Below are positions 17,984 through 26,527 of a stretch of 64,000 nucleotides of DNA, piece by piece. Position 1 is the first letter of the stretch, and the number at the start of each line of letters is the position of its first letter. Made by a program: the position numbers and the translations under genes. The stretch comes from JAFGHJ01 sp964525555 (GTDB lineage Bacteria; Hydrothermota; UBA3072), in contig CAZGHN010000008.1 in assembly GCA_964525555.1 (NCBI GenBank), positions 47,244 to 111,243 of the forward strand, given 5' to 3'. The notes under the pieces are model-generated. The model was not told where the DNA came from. It ran no database searches and was given only the letters and a program-made list of their open reading frames with translations.

Positions 17984-20419
17984 TTAGCCAAGCGTCACTT
18001 CTACTTCGTGAATCTTTCCGTCAGAGAATATCGGAACTTTATTACCCTCTATTTCCTTACCATCAACTTTTAAAATTCCTATCCCTTTATTTTTCTTATG
18101 AGGATTTTTTACTTTTATATTATAAATTGAGCCCCTAAATTTTCTTTTCACGTTAAAGCCATCCCAGTCAGAAGGAATACACGGATCAATGATAAGTCCG
18201 TCATAATCCGGTCTCACCCCAAGTATAAATTGTGTAATTGCAACATAATTCCAGGCTGCTGTTCCTGTAAGCCATGAATTTTTTGCTTCACCACTCTTAT
18301 ATGCATCCTTGCCGGATATCATCTGAGAATAAACATACGGTTCGGTCTTGTGAATTTCACTTATTTCTTCCAGATATGCCGGAGCAATCCTCTTATAATA
18401 ATCAAAAGCTTCATCTCCCCTACCTATAATAGTCTCAGCTATCATAATCCAGGGATTATTATGACAGAAAACACCCGCATTTTCTTTATACCCCGGAGGA
18501 TAGCTGGAAATTTCTCCCAAATTAAGGTAATATTTTGAATAGGCGGGATTTAAAAGAACTATTCCGTATTCAAACGCCAATCTTTCTTTCAAAGAATCAA
18601 GCGCCTTCCTTGCTCTTCCGTCATTAACTCCTATACCCGCCATAACACAGAAACCCTGAGGTTCGATAAAAATTTTCCCTTCTTCATTCTCAATGCTTCC
18701 CACTTTATCTCCGCCATCGTCATAAGCCCTAAGGAACCATTTTCCATCCCACCCGTGCTTATTTATTGTGTCTATCATGTTATTTATATGTTTATCAGCC
18801 TCCTCAGCCTCATCCTCTTTTCCTTTTCTCCTGCACATTTCTTCGAATTCCCTTCCGTAACAAACAAACATACCTGCAATCAAAACGGATTCGGCAACTT
18901 TTCCTTCTTTATTTTCGGTAGTTTGAAAAGAATCATCCGGATTCTCAGAAAAACAGTTAAGATTAAGACAGTCGTTCCAGTCCGCTCTACCTATCAAAGG
19001 CAGTTTATGGGGACCAAGATTACTAACAACATGATAAAATGATCTTTTTAGATGTTCAAAAAGACTTTTTGCTGTGCTTTCATCATTATCAAAAGGAACA
19101 ATTTCATCGAGGATAGAAAAATCCCCGGTTTCTTTTATATAAGCAGAAACTGAAGCAATGAGCCAAAGAGGATCATCATTAAAGTTTCCACCTATTTCAT
19201 CGTTTCCTTTCTTAGTAAGCGGTTGATACTGATGATACGCACTCCCGTCTTCCATTTGAGTTGCAGCAAGGTCAAGAATCCTCTGTCTCGATTGTTCGGG
19301 AATCTGATGAGTACAACCTAATTGATCCTGGTTAGAATCCCTGAATCCAACTCCCCTTCCTATACCCGATTCAAAATACGAAGCACTTCTTGCCATGTGG
19401 TAAGTAATTATACACTGATAGGGATTCCATATATTTACCATTCTGGACAACTTTTCATCCGGATGCTCGAGCTGGCAAACAGAAAGAAGCTTATCCCAGT
19501 ACTGATTAACAGCAGAAAGCTCCTTTTCTACATCTTTTGAAGATTTAATCCTGGCGATCATTTTTTCCGCTTTTGTTTTATTTATAATACCCGGACTTTC
19601 CCATTTGTCTTCCGGGTTATTCTCGACATAACCAAGAATAAAAATATAATCTTTCGTTTCACCCGATTTAAGTTCGCCCCCAATACAATGTGAACCTATA
19701 GGCTGCCATCCATGTGCCTGCGAATTCCTTGACTTACCTTCTATTACAGCAAGAGGAGAAGAAAAACCATTATAAAGCCCCAGAAAATCTTCCATCTGCG
19801 TATCATAACCTTCAATATCATAATTTACAGAATAAAAAGCAAAATGATTTCTTCTCTCGCGGTACTCGGTTTTATGGTATATAACAGAACCTTTTATTTC
19901 TACTTCACCAATAGAGAAATTCCTCTGAAAATTTGTCATATCATCAAAAGCATTCCATAAACAGAATTCCACTAATGAAAAAAGTTTAAAATTCTTGGTC
20001 GAATTTGATTTATTTGTAAGGCTTACCCTCTGAACTTCACCATTAAAACCAAGAGGAACAAAATAAAGAACTTCCACTTCAAGACTGTTTCTTTCTCCTT
20101 TAATCTTAGTATAGCCCAGCCCATGGCGACATTCATACTTATCCAAGTCTGCCTTAACCGGTTTCCAACTAGGAGACCAAACATTACTGTCATCATTTAT
20201 ATAGAAATATCTGCCACCGTCATCAGCGGGAATATTGTTGTATCGGTATCGCGTAATCCTCCTTAATCTGGCATCTTTATAGAAACTATAACCACCTGCA
20301 GTATTGGAGATCAAAGAGTAAAAACCATCATAACCAAGATAATTTATCCATGGATACGGAACTTTAGGAGACGTAATTACGTACTCTCTTTTTTCATCAT
20401 CAAAATATCCGAACTTAAT
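17984..20419 (-). CDS. Cellobiose phosphorylase (GH94), probable ATT start
   Basis: The nearest ordinary start is TTG at 20314, which would delete 35 conserved residues. The frame is open further to a stop at 20446-20444 and encodes FGYFDDEKREYVITSPKVPY then WINYLGYDGFYSLISN, matching the start of known cellobiose phosphorylases and of the paralogue at 13613. There is no ATG, GTG, TTG or CTG in that stretch. ATT at 20419-20417 sits 7 nt after GGAGG and gives 811 residues, the usual family length. The protein has RYRYNNIPADDGGRYFYIND, YHKTEYRERRNHFA, GRGVGFRDSNQDQLG, DGSAYHQYQPLTKKGN and RADWNDCLNLNCF (catalytic Asp near 480). It converts cellobiose and phosphate to glucose 1-phosphate and glucose in the cytoplasm, and is first in the operon. 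Confidence 0.9.
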   Translation of the reverse strand: MKFGYFDDEKREYVITSPKVPYPWINYLGYDGFYSLISNTAGGYSFYKDARLRRITRYRYNNIPADDGGRYFYINDDSNVWSPSWKPVKADLDKYECRHGLGYTKIKGERNSLEVEVLYFVPLGFNGEVQRVSLTNKSNSTKNFKLFSLVEFCLWNAFDDMTNFQRNFSIGEVEIKGSVIYHKTEYRERRNHFAFYSVNYDIEGYDTQMEDFLGLYNGFSSPLAVIEGKSRNSQAHGWQPIGSHCIGGELKSGETKDYIFILGYVENNPEDKWESPGIINKTKAEKMIARIKSSKDVEKELSAVNQYWDKLLSVCQLEHPDEKLSRMVNIWNPYQCIITYHMARSASYFESGIGRGVGFRDSNQDQLGCTHQIPEQSRQRILDLAATQMEDGSAYHQYQPLTKKGNDEIGGNFNDDPLWLIASVSAYIKETGDFSILDEIVPFDNDESTAKSLFEHLKRSFYHVVSNLGPHKLPLIGRADWNDCLNLNCFSENPDDSFQTTENKEGKVAESVLIAGMFVCYGREFEEMCRRKGKEDEAEEADKHINNMIDTINKHGWDGKWFLRAYDDGGDKVGSIENEEGKIFIEPQGFCVMAGIGVNDGRARKALDSLKERLAFEYGIVLLNPAYSKYYLNLGEISSYPPGYKENAGVFCHNNPWIMIAETIIGRGDEAFDYYKRIAPAYLEEISEIHKTEPYVYSQMISGKDAYKSGEAKNSWLTGTAAWNYVAITQFILGVRPDYDGLIIDPCIPSDWDGFNVKRKFRGSIYNIKVKNPHKKNKGIGILKVDGKEIEGNKVPIFSDGKIHEVEVTLG

Positions 20420-20499
20420 AAAACCCCCTCCGCAATATTCGCTCTATATCTATATCATCTACAAACACTAAGGCGCCATTTGGATGATTTAAGCAATCA

Positions 20500-20527
20500 A
20501 TAATAATAAGTTTCATATAATTGTCAA
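20500..20527 (-). promoter_or_regulatory. Promoter of the phosphorylase/transporter operon
   Basis: TTGACA (20527-20522), a 16-bp spacer and TATTAT (20505-20500) lie on the minus strand. The leader to the ATT start is about 75 nt and contains the GGAGGGGG ribosome site. Confidence 0.7.
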
Positions 20528-20760
20528 CACCAAGCAAGTTGCCTATTGCCAAATGTTTACAATAACATTATAGTTCAAAACCTTATAAATATGTAAGGGA
20601 ATAGCGGATAAATTCTTTAAATCTAAGTCAAATAGTTAAATAGTAATTTTAGGGTTTAGGACTTGGGATTTAGTTTTGGCTCAAGACTTCCGACTTTGGA
20701 CATTGGACTTAGGACTAAATTTCTCTCTGTATTCTATGTTTAAATTATTTTTTCGTCCGG
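20528..20760. repeat. Divergent gap with composite-type repeat
   Basis: The gap lies between the divergent cellobiose phosphorylase operon and the epimerase gene. About 20625-20715 contains GTTAAATAG octamers and GGGTTTAGGACTTGGGATTT followed by TTTGGACATTGGACTTAGGA, a partial copy of the composite element. No gene is seen. Confidence 0.7.
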
Positions 20761-20788
20761 TTGACTTTTCTTGGTTTTTCCATAAAAT
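20761..20788 (+). promoter_or_regulatory. Promoter of the aldose epimerase gene
   Basis: TTGACT (20761-20766), a 16-bp spacer and TAAAAT (20783-20788) precede the AAGGAGG site. Confidence 0.6.
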
Positions 20789-20831
20789 AATCTTTAAGTT
20801 TAACCATAAAGGATAGAAAAAGGAGGTAACA

Positions 20832-21965
20832 ATGGGATTAAACTTATGTAAGAAACTCATTCCGTTTACATCACTCATCTTTTGTTTAAGCTGTGCCGAA
20901 GGAACATCATCTGCGAGCGTCGAAAAAGAAGAATTCGGAAAAACATCGAACGGAGAAACAGTCAATATCTACACAATAAAAAATTCCAATGGAATGGAAT
21001 TAAAAGTCAGCGAATTCGGAGCAACGTTGGCTTCTCTTAAAGTCCCGGATAGAGACGGCAACTTTTATGACATTGTTTTGGGATTTGACGACCTAGAAGG
21101 CTATATCAAAGACGCTTCATATCAGGGCGTAATAGCAGGGAGATATGCAAATCGCATTGCAAAAGGCAAGTTTACCCTTGACGGAAAAGAATATACTCTG
21201 GCGACAAACGACGGAGAAAATCATCTACACGGAGGTACCGAAGGTTTCGGCAAAAAGGTATGGAAAGGGGAAGAGATAAAAGAAGATGACGGCGTAGGCG
21301 TAAAACTCACGTACCTCAGTAAAGACGGAGAAGAAGGATACCCCGGAAATCTCGAAAATACAGTAAAATATATTCTTAACAATAACAATGAACTAAAAAT
21401 AGTGTTAGAATCCAAAACAGACAAAGCAACAATCGTCAATCTTACAAATCACGCATACTTCAATCTAAAAGGAGAAGGTAATGGTACCATTCTTGACCAC
21501 AAGTTGCAATTAAACGCAACGGCATATACTCCTGTAGATGATGGATTGATCCCCACGGGAGAAGTAAAGAATGTCGAAGGAACTCCTTTAGACTTTACAG
21601 AACTTACGCCAATCGGCTCACGTATAGATCAACTCGATAAGAAATTCCACGGTGGGTACGATCATAATTTCGTATTAACAAAATCGGATGAACCCCTTTC
21701 TATGGTTTGTAAAGTTGTCGAACCTGAAAGCGGAAGAGTTATGGAAATATATGCCACTATGCCCGGAGTGCAATTTTACTCAGGCAATTTCCTTGATGGA
21801 TTCAAAGGGAAAGGCGGAAAAGCATATAATCAGCACTACGCATTCTGCATCGAACCTCAGTATTACCCCGATTCACCGAACCATCCAAACTTCCCTTCCC
21901 CCATCTTAAGACCAGGCGAAGAAAGAAAACAAACAATCATATATAAATTCTCAGTCGAGAAATAA
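20832..21965 (+). CDS. galM: Aldose 1-epimerase (galactose mutarotase) with lipoprotein signal
   Basis: The 377-residue protein belongs to the GalM family: GYIKDASYQGVIAGRYANRIAKGKF, NHLHGGTEGFGKKVW, NLTNHAYFNL (catalytic His207) and CIEPQYYPDSPNHPNFPSPIL (catalytic Glu341). It interconverts alpha and beta anomers of aldoses. The N-terminus KKLIPFTSLIFCLSCAEG has a lipobox with Cys21, so the enzyme is predicted to be exported and lipid-anchored, unlike cytosolic E. coli GalM. Envelope mutarotases occur in Bacteroidetes-type sugar users. A strong AAGGAGG precedes the start. It is divergent from the phosphorylase operon and may act on its sugars before uptake. Confidence 0.92.
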   Translation: MGLNLCKKLIPFTSLIFCLSCAEGTSSASVEKEEFGKTSNGETVNIYTIKNSNGMELKVSEFGATLASLKVPDRDGNFYDIVLGFDDLEGYIKDASYQGVIAGRYANRIAKGKFTLDGKEYTLATNDGENHLHGGTEGFGKKVWKGEEIKEDDGVGVKLTYLSKDGEEGYPGNLENTVKYILNNNNELKIVLESKTDKATIVNLTNHAYFNLKGEGNGTILDHKLQLNATAYTPVDDGLIPTGEVKNVEGTPLDFTELTPIGSRIDQLDKKFHGGYDHNFVLTKSDEPLSMVCKVVEPESGRVMEIYATMPGVQFYSGNFLDGFKGKGGKAYNQHYAFCIEPQYYPDSPNHPNFPSPILRPGEERKQTIIYKFSVEK

Positions 21966-21992
21966 ATAATAATAGCTACGTTGATTCAAAAT

Positions 21993-22021
21993 AAAAAAGG
22001 GAGAGAAATCTCCCTTTTTTT
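21993..22021 (+). terminator. Intrinsic terminator after the epimerase gene
   Basis: GGGAGA (21999-22004), a GAAA loop and TCTCCC (22009-22014), followed by seven T, with a preceding A run. It is the clearest intrinsic terminator in the window and is probably bidirectional. Confidence 0.92.
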
Positions 22022-22029
22022 ATTTGTAA

Positions 22030-22275
22030 TAAATGTTTAAATAGTTGATTTTGGATTTGGTATTTAGTTTTGACTTTGGACTATGGGCATTGGACTTTGG
22101 ACTAAACTCTAACTTACCACTTAATCCTTAATTCCTGAACTTCTGACTCGCACTGCTTCTAATCCTATTATTCTCTGTGTCTCTGTGGTAATTGTGAGGA
22201 TTTAGGATTTAGGGATTGGGATTTAGTAAAACAAAAAAATCCGTGTGTATCCGTGTTAATCCGTGGCTAATTTCT
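22030..22275. repeat. Composite element copy 3 plus octamer and decamer arrays
   Basis: The element reads TTTTGGATTTGGTATTTAG, GGACTTTGGACTAAACTCTA, then TTCTGACTCGCACTGCTTCT. Next come octamers at 22170-22196 (CTCTGTGTCTCTGTGGTAAT) and decamers at 22238-22272 (ATCCGTGTTAATCCGTGGCT). It runs in the same orientation and order as 6948-7100. The decamer array ends about 20 bp before the rnpA promoter. Confidence 0.85.
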
Positions 22276-22291
22276 TTCTTAAAATCCACGC

Positions 22292-22320
22292 TTGACAACA
22301 ACGGTACTTCTTATTAGTAT
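22292..22320 (+). promoter_or_regulatory. Promoter of the rnpA-yidD-yidC-jag cluster
   Basis: TTGACA (22292-22297), a 17-bp spacer and TAGTAT (22315-22320). The short leader contains AATTTTC-GCAA-GAAAATT, a GNRA-loop hairpin (about 22327-22344), just before the start codon. Confidence 0.85.
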
Positions 22321-22351
22321 AGGTTGAATTTTCGCAAGAAAATTTCTTAGA

Positions 22352-22708
22352 ATGCGAATGGGAAAGAAATTCGGCTTTGGAAAAGAGTGGCGGATAAGAG
22401 AAAATGACACGATAAGAAGAATTTACAACAAAGGATTCTTTTACGGGGGGGAGTTTATTTATATACACTATTTGCCGGAAAAAGGAAAGAAGTTTTCTGT
22501 TCGTATGGAAAGGGGAATAAAAGGAGGATTAAAACGCAATCGGCTAAGACGTCATTTGAGAGAAATCTTAAGAAATGCCAATCCTGCCTTAAAGAATGGT
22601 CTATATATTGTTGGGGGAAGAAAATCAGCATTAATGGAAGATTACGATAAAATAAAAAATGATTTCGATAAAATATGTGTAAAGGAAAATTTATGGCTAA
22701 AGCAATAA
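22352..22708 (+). CDS. rnpA: Ribonuclease P protein component
   Basis: This 118-residue basic protein has the diagnostic RnpA motif LKRNRLRRHLREILRN in the right place. GFGKEWRIRENDTIRRIYNKG precedes it and FDKICVKENLWLK ends it. It is the protein cofactor of RNase P, which removes 5' leaders from pre-tRNA. The start could be ATG 22352 or ATG 22358; neither has a convincing ribosome site. The usual neighbour rpmH (L34) is not upstream, so the gene has its own promoter. Its 3' end overlaps yidD by 16 nt. Confidence 0.92.
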   Translation: MRMGKKFGFGKEWRIRENDTIRRIYNKGFFYGGEFIYIHYLPEKGKKFSVRMERGIKGGLKRNRLRRHLREILRNANPALKNGLYIVGGRKSALMEDYDKIKNDFDKICVKENLWLKQ

Positions 22709-22908
22709 TAGCATTATTAAAATTTTATTCTAAAAACATATCCGTTTTCTTTCCAAAACGATGTAAGTATTATCCAACATGTTCCTCTTATGCAATTCAG
22801 GCTTTTAAAAAAGAAGGTTTCTTCAAAGGTTTGCTTCTAAGTGTTTGGAGATTATTGCGTTGCAATCCTTTTAGCAAAGGCGGATACGATCCCGTGGGAG
22901 GTAAATAA
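22693..22908 (+). CDS. yidD: Membrane protein insertion efficiency factor YidD
   Basis: The 71-residue protein is MAKAIIALLKFYSKNISVFF followed by PKRCKYYPTCSSYAIQAF, LLSVWRLLRCNPFSKGGYDPV. The C-x(5)-C-S-x-Y-A and R-C-N-P-x-x-x-G-G-x-D-P-V motifs define YidD (PF01809), which helps YidC insert membrane proteins. A longer frame begins at 22675, but the ATG at 22693 has AAAGGA upstream and matches the family start. It overlaps rnpA, and its TAA overlaps the yidC ATG (TAATG). Confidence 0.95.
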   Translation: MAKAIIALLKFYSKNISVFFPKRCKYYPTCSSYAIQAFKKEGFFKGLLLSVWRLLRCNPFSKGGYDPVGGK

Positions 22909-24437
22909 TGGATGACTCCAGGAGAATGATATTGGGTTTTGTTTTTATATTTCTTATTATGCTGCTATTTCAGTACTATTCCGCCTCCAATAAAAAAAAC
23001 ACCGAACTAGAAACACCAAGTGACGAGGTTAGTGAACAAGTTAAGGAAGAAACAATTATCGAGGAGGAAAAAGACGACTTGCCAGAACTACTGGCAGAAA
23101 AGGATACGAGTAAGAAAGAAGAAGATACCGAAACTATTATAATAAACACAAAACTTATGGACGTTTATCTGTCTTCTAAAGGCGGAGTTATTGATTCTAT
23201 TTACTTAAAAGATTACAAAGTCATGTTTTTTTCGCTTAACAGAAGCCAACCTTTACTGTCAACATCGATCATTACATCGAAAAAAAGCATATCAACACAA
23301 CCAATATATTTCAACGTAAAAGTCGAAGAGAAAGATTCGAAAAAGAAAGTCACTTTTTCTTATATGCTTGATGAGGTTTTATTAAGTAAAACTTATATAT
23401 TCTCGGATTCCTCTTATCTGTTTAGGCTTGAATGCTCTCCCGAGTCAGAATATCTTTACGAAATAAGCTCCTTTGATACAGGAGAGGAATTTTCTCGAGA
23501 AGCTTATTACAGCGGCACCGTATACTTCGCAGGTAACAAACCATACACTATAAAAAAAGGCGATTTATTCAAAGGTAGCAATGAAGATGTTTCTGGAGCA
23601 ATAGAATGGGTAGGCTATAAAACTAAATATTTTTTCAGCGGAGTCGTACCGGAAAATTATCTTGAAGAATTTACACTTAAGAAATCCCCCGATAACCCCG
23701 TTATTTCTGTCCATGATCAATATAATACCTTATTGTATTTTGGTCCACTTAAATTTTCCGTACTTGCTTCCACTAAAAATGGCATGGAAAACGCAATATA
23801 TTTTGGATTCCCTCTTATTAGACCGGTAGCAAAGTTCATCTACCACTTTATACAATTCCTCCATAGGTACATACCCAATTACGGTTTGGTAATAATTTTA
23901 TTTGTAATTTGCCTGGTTTTTGGTCTTTTCCCTTTAACAATACATCAGACAAGATCAATGAGCAAAATGAAAGAATTACAACCGAGAATGCAGGAGATTA
24001 AAAAGAAATTCAAAGACGATCCAGCTCGTATAAATCAGGAAACAATGAAAATATACAGGGAAACAGGTTTTAACCCATTTTCGAGCTGCCTGCCGATGTT
24101 TCTACAGATGCCCATTTTCTTTTCTTTATACCAGGTATTAAACGGCTCAATTGAATTAAAGGGCGCTCCATTCATTTTCTGGATAAAGGATCTTTCCGTA
24201 AAAGACCCGTATTATATACTTCCAATACTTACAGGTATATCTATGTTTTTTCAACAGCGTATCATGAGCCCGGCAAACCAGGATGACCAACAAAAAATAA
24301 TGTCCTACATGATGCCAATTTTCATCACTTTTATTTTCTTAACCCTACCTTCCGGGTTAACTCTATATTTTTTCACTTACAATATTATGATGTTAGTCGT
24401 GCAAACAATTATCCAAAAAAGGACTAAGGAGGCTTAA
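22908..24437 (+). CDS. yidC: Membrane protein insertase YidC
   Basis: The 509-residue protein has a first membrane helix (about 8-24), an acidic low-complexity linker (30-75) and a large periplasmic beta domain (about 80-300) typical of diderm YidC. A five-helix insertase core follows, with YGLVIILFVICLVFGLFPLT, KMKELQPRMQEIKKKFKDDP (cytoplasmic helical hairpin), FNPFSSCLPMFLQMPIFFSLYQVL and LPSGLTLYFFTYNIM. It inserts and folds inner membrane proteins with or without Sec. Translation is coupled to yidD through the TAATG overlap, with GGGAGG just upstream. Confidence 0.96.
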   Translation: MDDSRRMILGFVFIFLIMLLFQYYSASNKKNTELETPSDEVSEQVKEETIIEEEKDDLPELLAEKDTSKKEEDTETIIINTKLMDVYLSSKGGVIDSIYLKDYKVMFFSLNRSQPLLSTSIITSKKSISTQPIYFNVKVEEKDSKKKVTFSYMLDEVLLSKTYIFSDSSYLFRLECSPESEYLYEISSFDTGEEFSREAYYSGTVYFAGNKPYTIKKGDLFKGSNEDVSGAIEWVGYKTKYFFSGVVPENYLEEFTLKKSPDNPVISVHDQYNTLLYFGPLKFSVLASTKNGMENAIYFGFPLIRPVAKFIYHFIQFLHRYIPNYGLVIILFVICLVFGLFPLTIHQTRSMSKMKELQPRMQEIKKKFKDDPARINQETMKIYRETGFNPFSSCLPMFLQMPIFFSLYQVLNGSIELKGAPFIFWIKDLSVKDPYYILPILTGISMFFQQRIMSPANQDDQQKIMSYMMPIFITFIFLTLPSGLTLYFFTYNIMMLVVQTIIQKRTKEA

Positions 24438-24439
24438 TT

Positions 24440-25084
24440 ATGGTTAACCAGGAAATAGAAGTAGAAGCAGAAAATCTTGAAGAAGCAATAAAAAAAGGAA
24501 TGGAAGAACTTTCTTTGAAAAATAAAGAAGAAATGGAATGGGAAGTTCTTTCCCCCGAAGAAGGAGGCATGGTAAAGTTAAAAGTAAAGAAAAAAGAAGA
24601 AGCTCCAAAGGAAGAAGAAACTCCAAAGACTTCAGCTAAAGAAGAATTGGTCAGAGATGAAATAAAAAGAATGCTGGAAAAACTCGGAACCACAGGAAAA
24701 GTCAGAATTGAAAAAGAAGATGATAAGCTTTATGTCGATATTAGAACTAAAGACATGGACGGAATGTTGATTGGAAAATCCGGTAAAACATTGGAATCTT
24801 TTCAACATCTCCTGTCCAGAATCATTCATTCAAAAGATAATTCAATTGAACTTATTATCGATATTGCAGGTTACAGACGAAAAAAAGAACGAACTCTCAC
24901 TACCAGAGCGAAAGCTTTCGCCTACGAAGTAAAAAGATCTAAAAGAGAATATATTTTTCAGCCCTTACCGCCTTCACTGCGTAGATCTATTCACCTTGCA
25001 GTTTCAGATATAAAAGGTGTTAGAACTTATACAATAGGTGATACAGAATTAAAGAAAGTGGTTATAGCTCCTTCAAGAGAATAG
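24440..25084 (+). CDS. jag: Jag/KhpB RNA-binding protein
   Basis: The 214-residue protein has a Jag-N domain (about 4-52: EVEAENLEEAIKKGMEELSL, WEVLSPEEGGMVKLKV), a Lys/Glu-rich linker and a KH domain with MLIGKSGKTLESFQHLLSRI (GxxG as GKSG). A C-terminal R3H domain follows (RRKKERTLTTRAKAFAYEV, LPPSLRRSIHLAVSDI). KhpB pairs with KhpA, whose gene lies at 43089 here, to bind many RNAs and influence cell division and elongation in Gram-positives. It starts 2 nt after yidC, in the conserved yidC-jag order. Confidence 0.95.
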   Translation: MVNQEIEVEAENLEEAIKKGMEELSLKNKEEMEWEVLSPEEGGMVKLKVKKKEEAPKEEETPKTSAKEELVRDEIKRMLEKLGTTGKVRIEKEDDKLYVDIRTKDMDGMLIGKSGKTLESFQHLLSRIIHSKDNSIELIIDIAGYRRKKERTLTTRAKAFAYEVKRSKREYIFQPLPPSLRRSIHLAVSDIKGVRTYTIGDTELKKVVIAPSRE

Positions 25085-25150
25085 AAAATAATAAAGGGTA
25101 AACGTCAGATAAACTTCTGCACTAACTTTTATATTGTTTAACATAAATAA

Positions 25151-26527
25151 ATGAGTGATTTCACTGAAACTATTTGCGGAATAAGCACTCCAATCGGCAG
25201 AAGTGCTATTTCCATCATAAGAGTAAGCGGTAAAAATGCATCTGCCATAGTAGAAAAAATTTTCACGCCACAAGATAAATTAAGAAAGGCAAAAGGTGAT
25301 TCAATCCTTCACGGTTGGATTCAAAATGGCCCTACGGAAGCCAAAAAGAATTTAGACGAAGTACTTCTTTTTGTTTTCAAAAAACCATTTTCCTACACAG
25401 GCGAAGACATGATAGAAATTTCGACCCATGGCGGAACTGTTATCCCTAAAAAAATTATTGATTTACTATTGACACATGGCGCAAGAATAGCCGAAAAAGG
25501 CGAATTTACAAGAAGAAGATTTTTAAACGGCAAAATGAGCCTTATTGAAGCAGAGGCTTTACTTAACGTAATACAGGCAAAAACAGAGAAAGGGCTTTTG
25601 ATTGCCGAAGAAAACTTAAACGGTAAACTTTTTCACGAAATCGAAAAGATAAAAAAGGACTTCATGGAAATAAAAACTCATATCGAAGCTGACTTGGATT
25701 TCGGTGAAAGCGAAATCTTATCTCTTGATATACGTAATCTGACAAAGAAAATTGAAAAGCTTAAAGTAAGATTGGATATCATGGTAAAATCCTACAAAAG
25801 GGGGAAAATTCTGCTTGATGGATTTAAACTGGCTATAGTAGGTAAACCAAATGTCGGAAAATCAAGTTTATTTAATACAATATTAAAAGAAGATAAAGCG
25901 ATAGTAACTGAAATTCCGGGAACAACAAGAGATCTTCTGGAAGGAGCAATCGATATAGAAGGTTATCCCGTTATTATTCACGATATGGCCGGAATCAGGT
26001 CTTCGAAATCCAAAATAGAAAAAATAGGCATCGACAAAGCTTTAGAAATGGTACGACAATCAGATGGAATTATATTTATTATAGATGGTTCGGGAAAAAT
26101 CGATAAAGCAGATAAAGAAATATTTAAAATCATAACTAAAAAACCATTTATATTAGTTGTAAACAAATCAGATTTAAAAAAGAAAATAAAAGATATACCC
26201 TTTCCCGGTAAGCCAATCTGGGTCTCGGCAAAGAAACATTCCGGAATAAGAAAATTAAACAAAGCTATCATTAAATTAATTGAAGAAATAATACCAACCA
26301 TTGAAGGAGAAGGCACTACCTGCACAACCGAGAGGCAAAAAAATGAAATTTCCTACGCAATAACCTCTATTAAAAATGGACTAAAAACAATAAAAGATGG
26401 CAAAGATTTAGAACTGCTGGCCTTTGATATAGACGAAGCAATCAATTCTTTAAAAGAATTAACAGGAGAAATAACATCCGAGGACGTTCTGGATAATATA
26501 TTTTCGAATTTCTGTATCGGAAAATGA
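25151..26527 (+). CDS. mnmE: tRNA modification GTPase MnmE
   Basis: The 458-residue protein has the N-terminal folate-binding domain starting ETICGISTPIGRSAISIIRVSG, with FSYTGEDMIEISTHGG. A helical domain surrounds an inserted G domain: G1 GKPNVGKSSL near 231-240, then DKAIVTEIPGTTRD, DMAGIR and NKSD. The C-terminus ends FSNFCIGK with the catalytic CxGK. With MnmG it makes the cmnm5 modification of wobble uridines; mnmG is not in the window. The queA ATG overlaps its stop (ATGA). Confidence 0.96.
   Translation: MSDFTETICGISTPIGRSAISIIRVSGKNASAIVEKIFTPQDKLRKAKGDSILHGWIQNGPTEAKKNLDEVLLFVFKKPFSYTGEDMIEISTHGGTVIPKKIIDLLLTHGARIAEKGEFTRRRFLNGKMSLIEAEALLNVIQAKTEKGLLIAEENLNGKLFHEIEKIKKDFMEIKTHIEADLDFGESEILSLDIRNLTKKIEKLKVRLDIMVKSYKRGKILLDGFKLAIVGKPNVGKSSLFNTILKEDKAIVTEIPGTTRDLLEGAIDIEGYPVIIHDMAGIRSSKSKIEKIGIDKALEMVRQSDGIIFIIDGSGKIDKADKEIFKIITKKPFILVVNKSDLKKKIKDIPFPGKPIWVSAKKHSGIRKLNKAIIKLIEEIIPTIEGEGTTCTTERQKNEISYAITSIKNGLKTIKDGKDLELLAFDIDEAINSLKELTGEITSEDVLDNIFSNFCIGK

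Noticed and set aside
20312..20314. TTG 20314 as start of cellobiose phosphorylase
   Set aside because: It removes 35 residues conserved with the paralogue and the family; the frame upstream is open and has a strong ribosome site before ATT.
24424..24693. Ser/Phe-rich minus-strand frame opposite jag
   Set aside because: It is the complement of the acidic Lys/Glu-rich jag coding region; such shadows are long because of codon bias.
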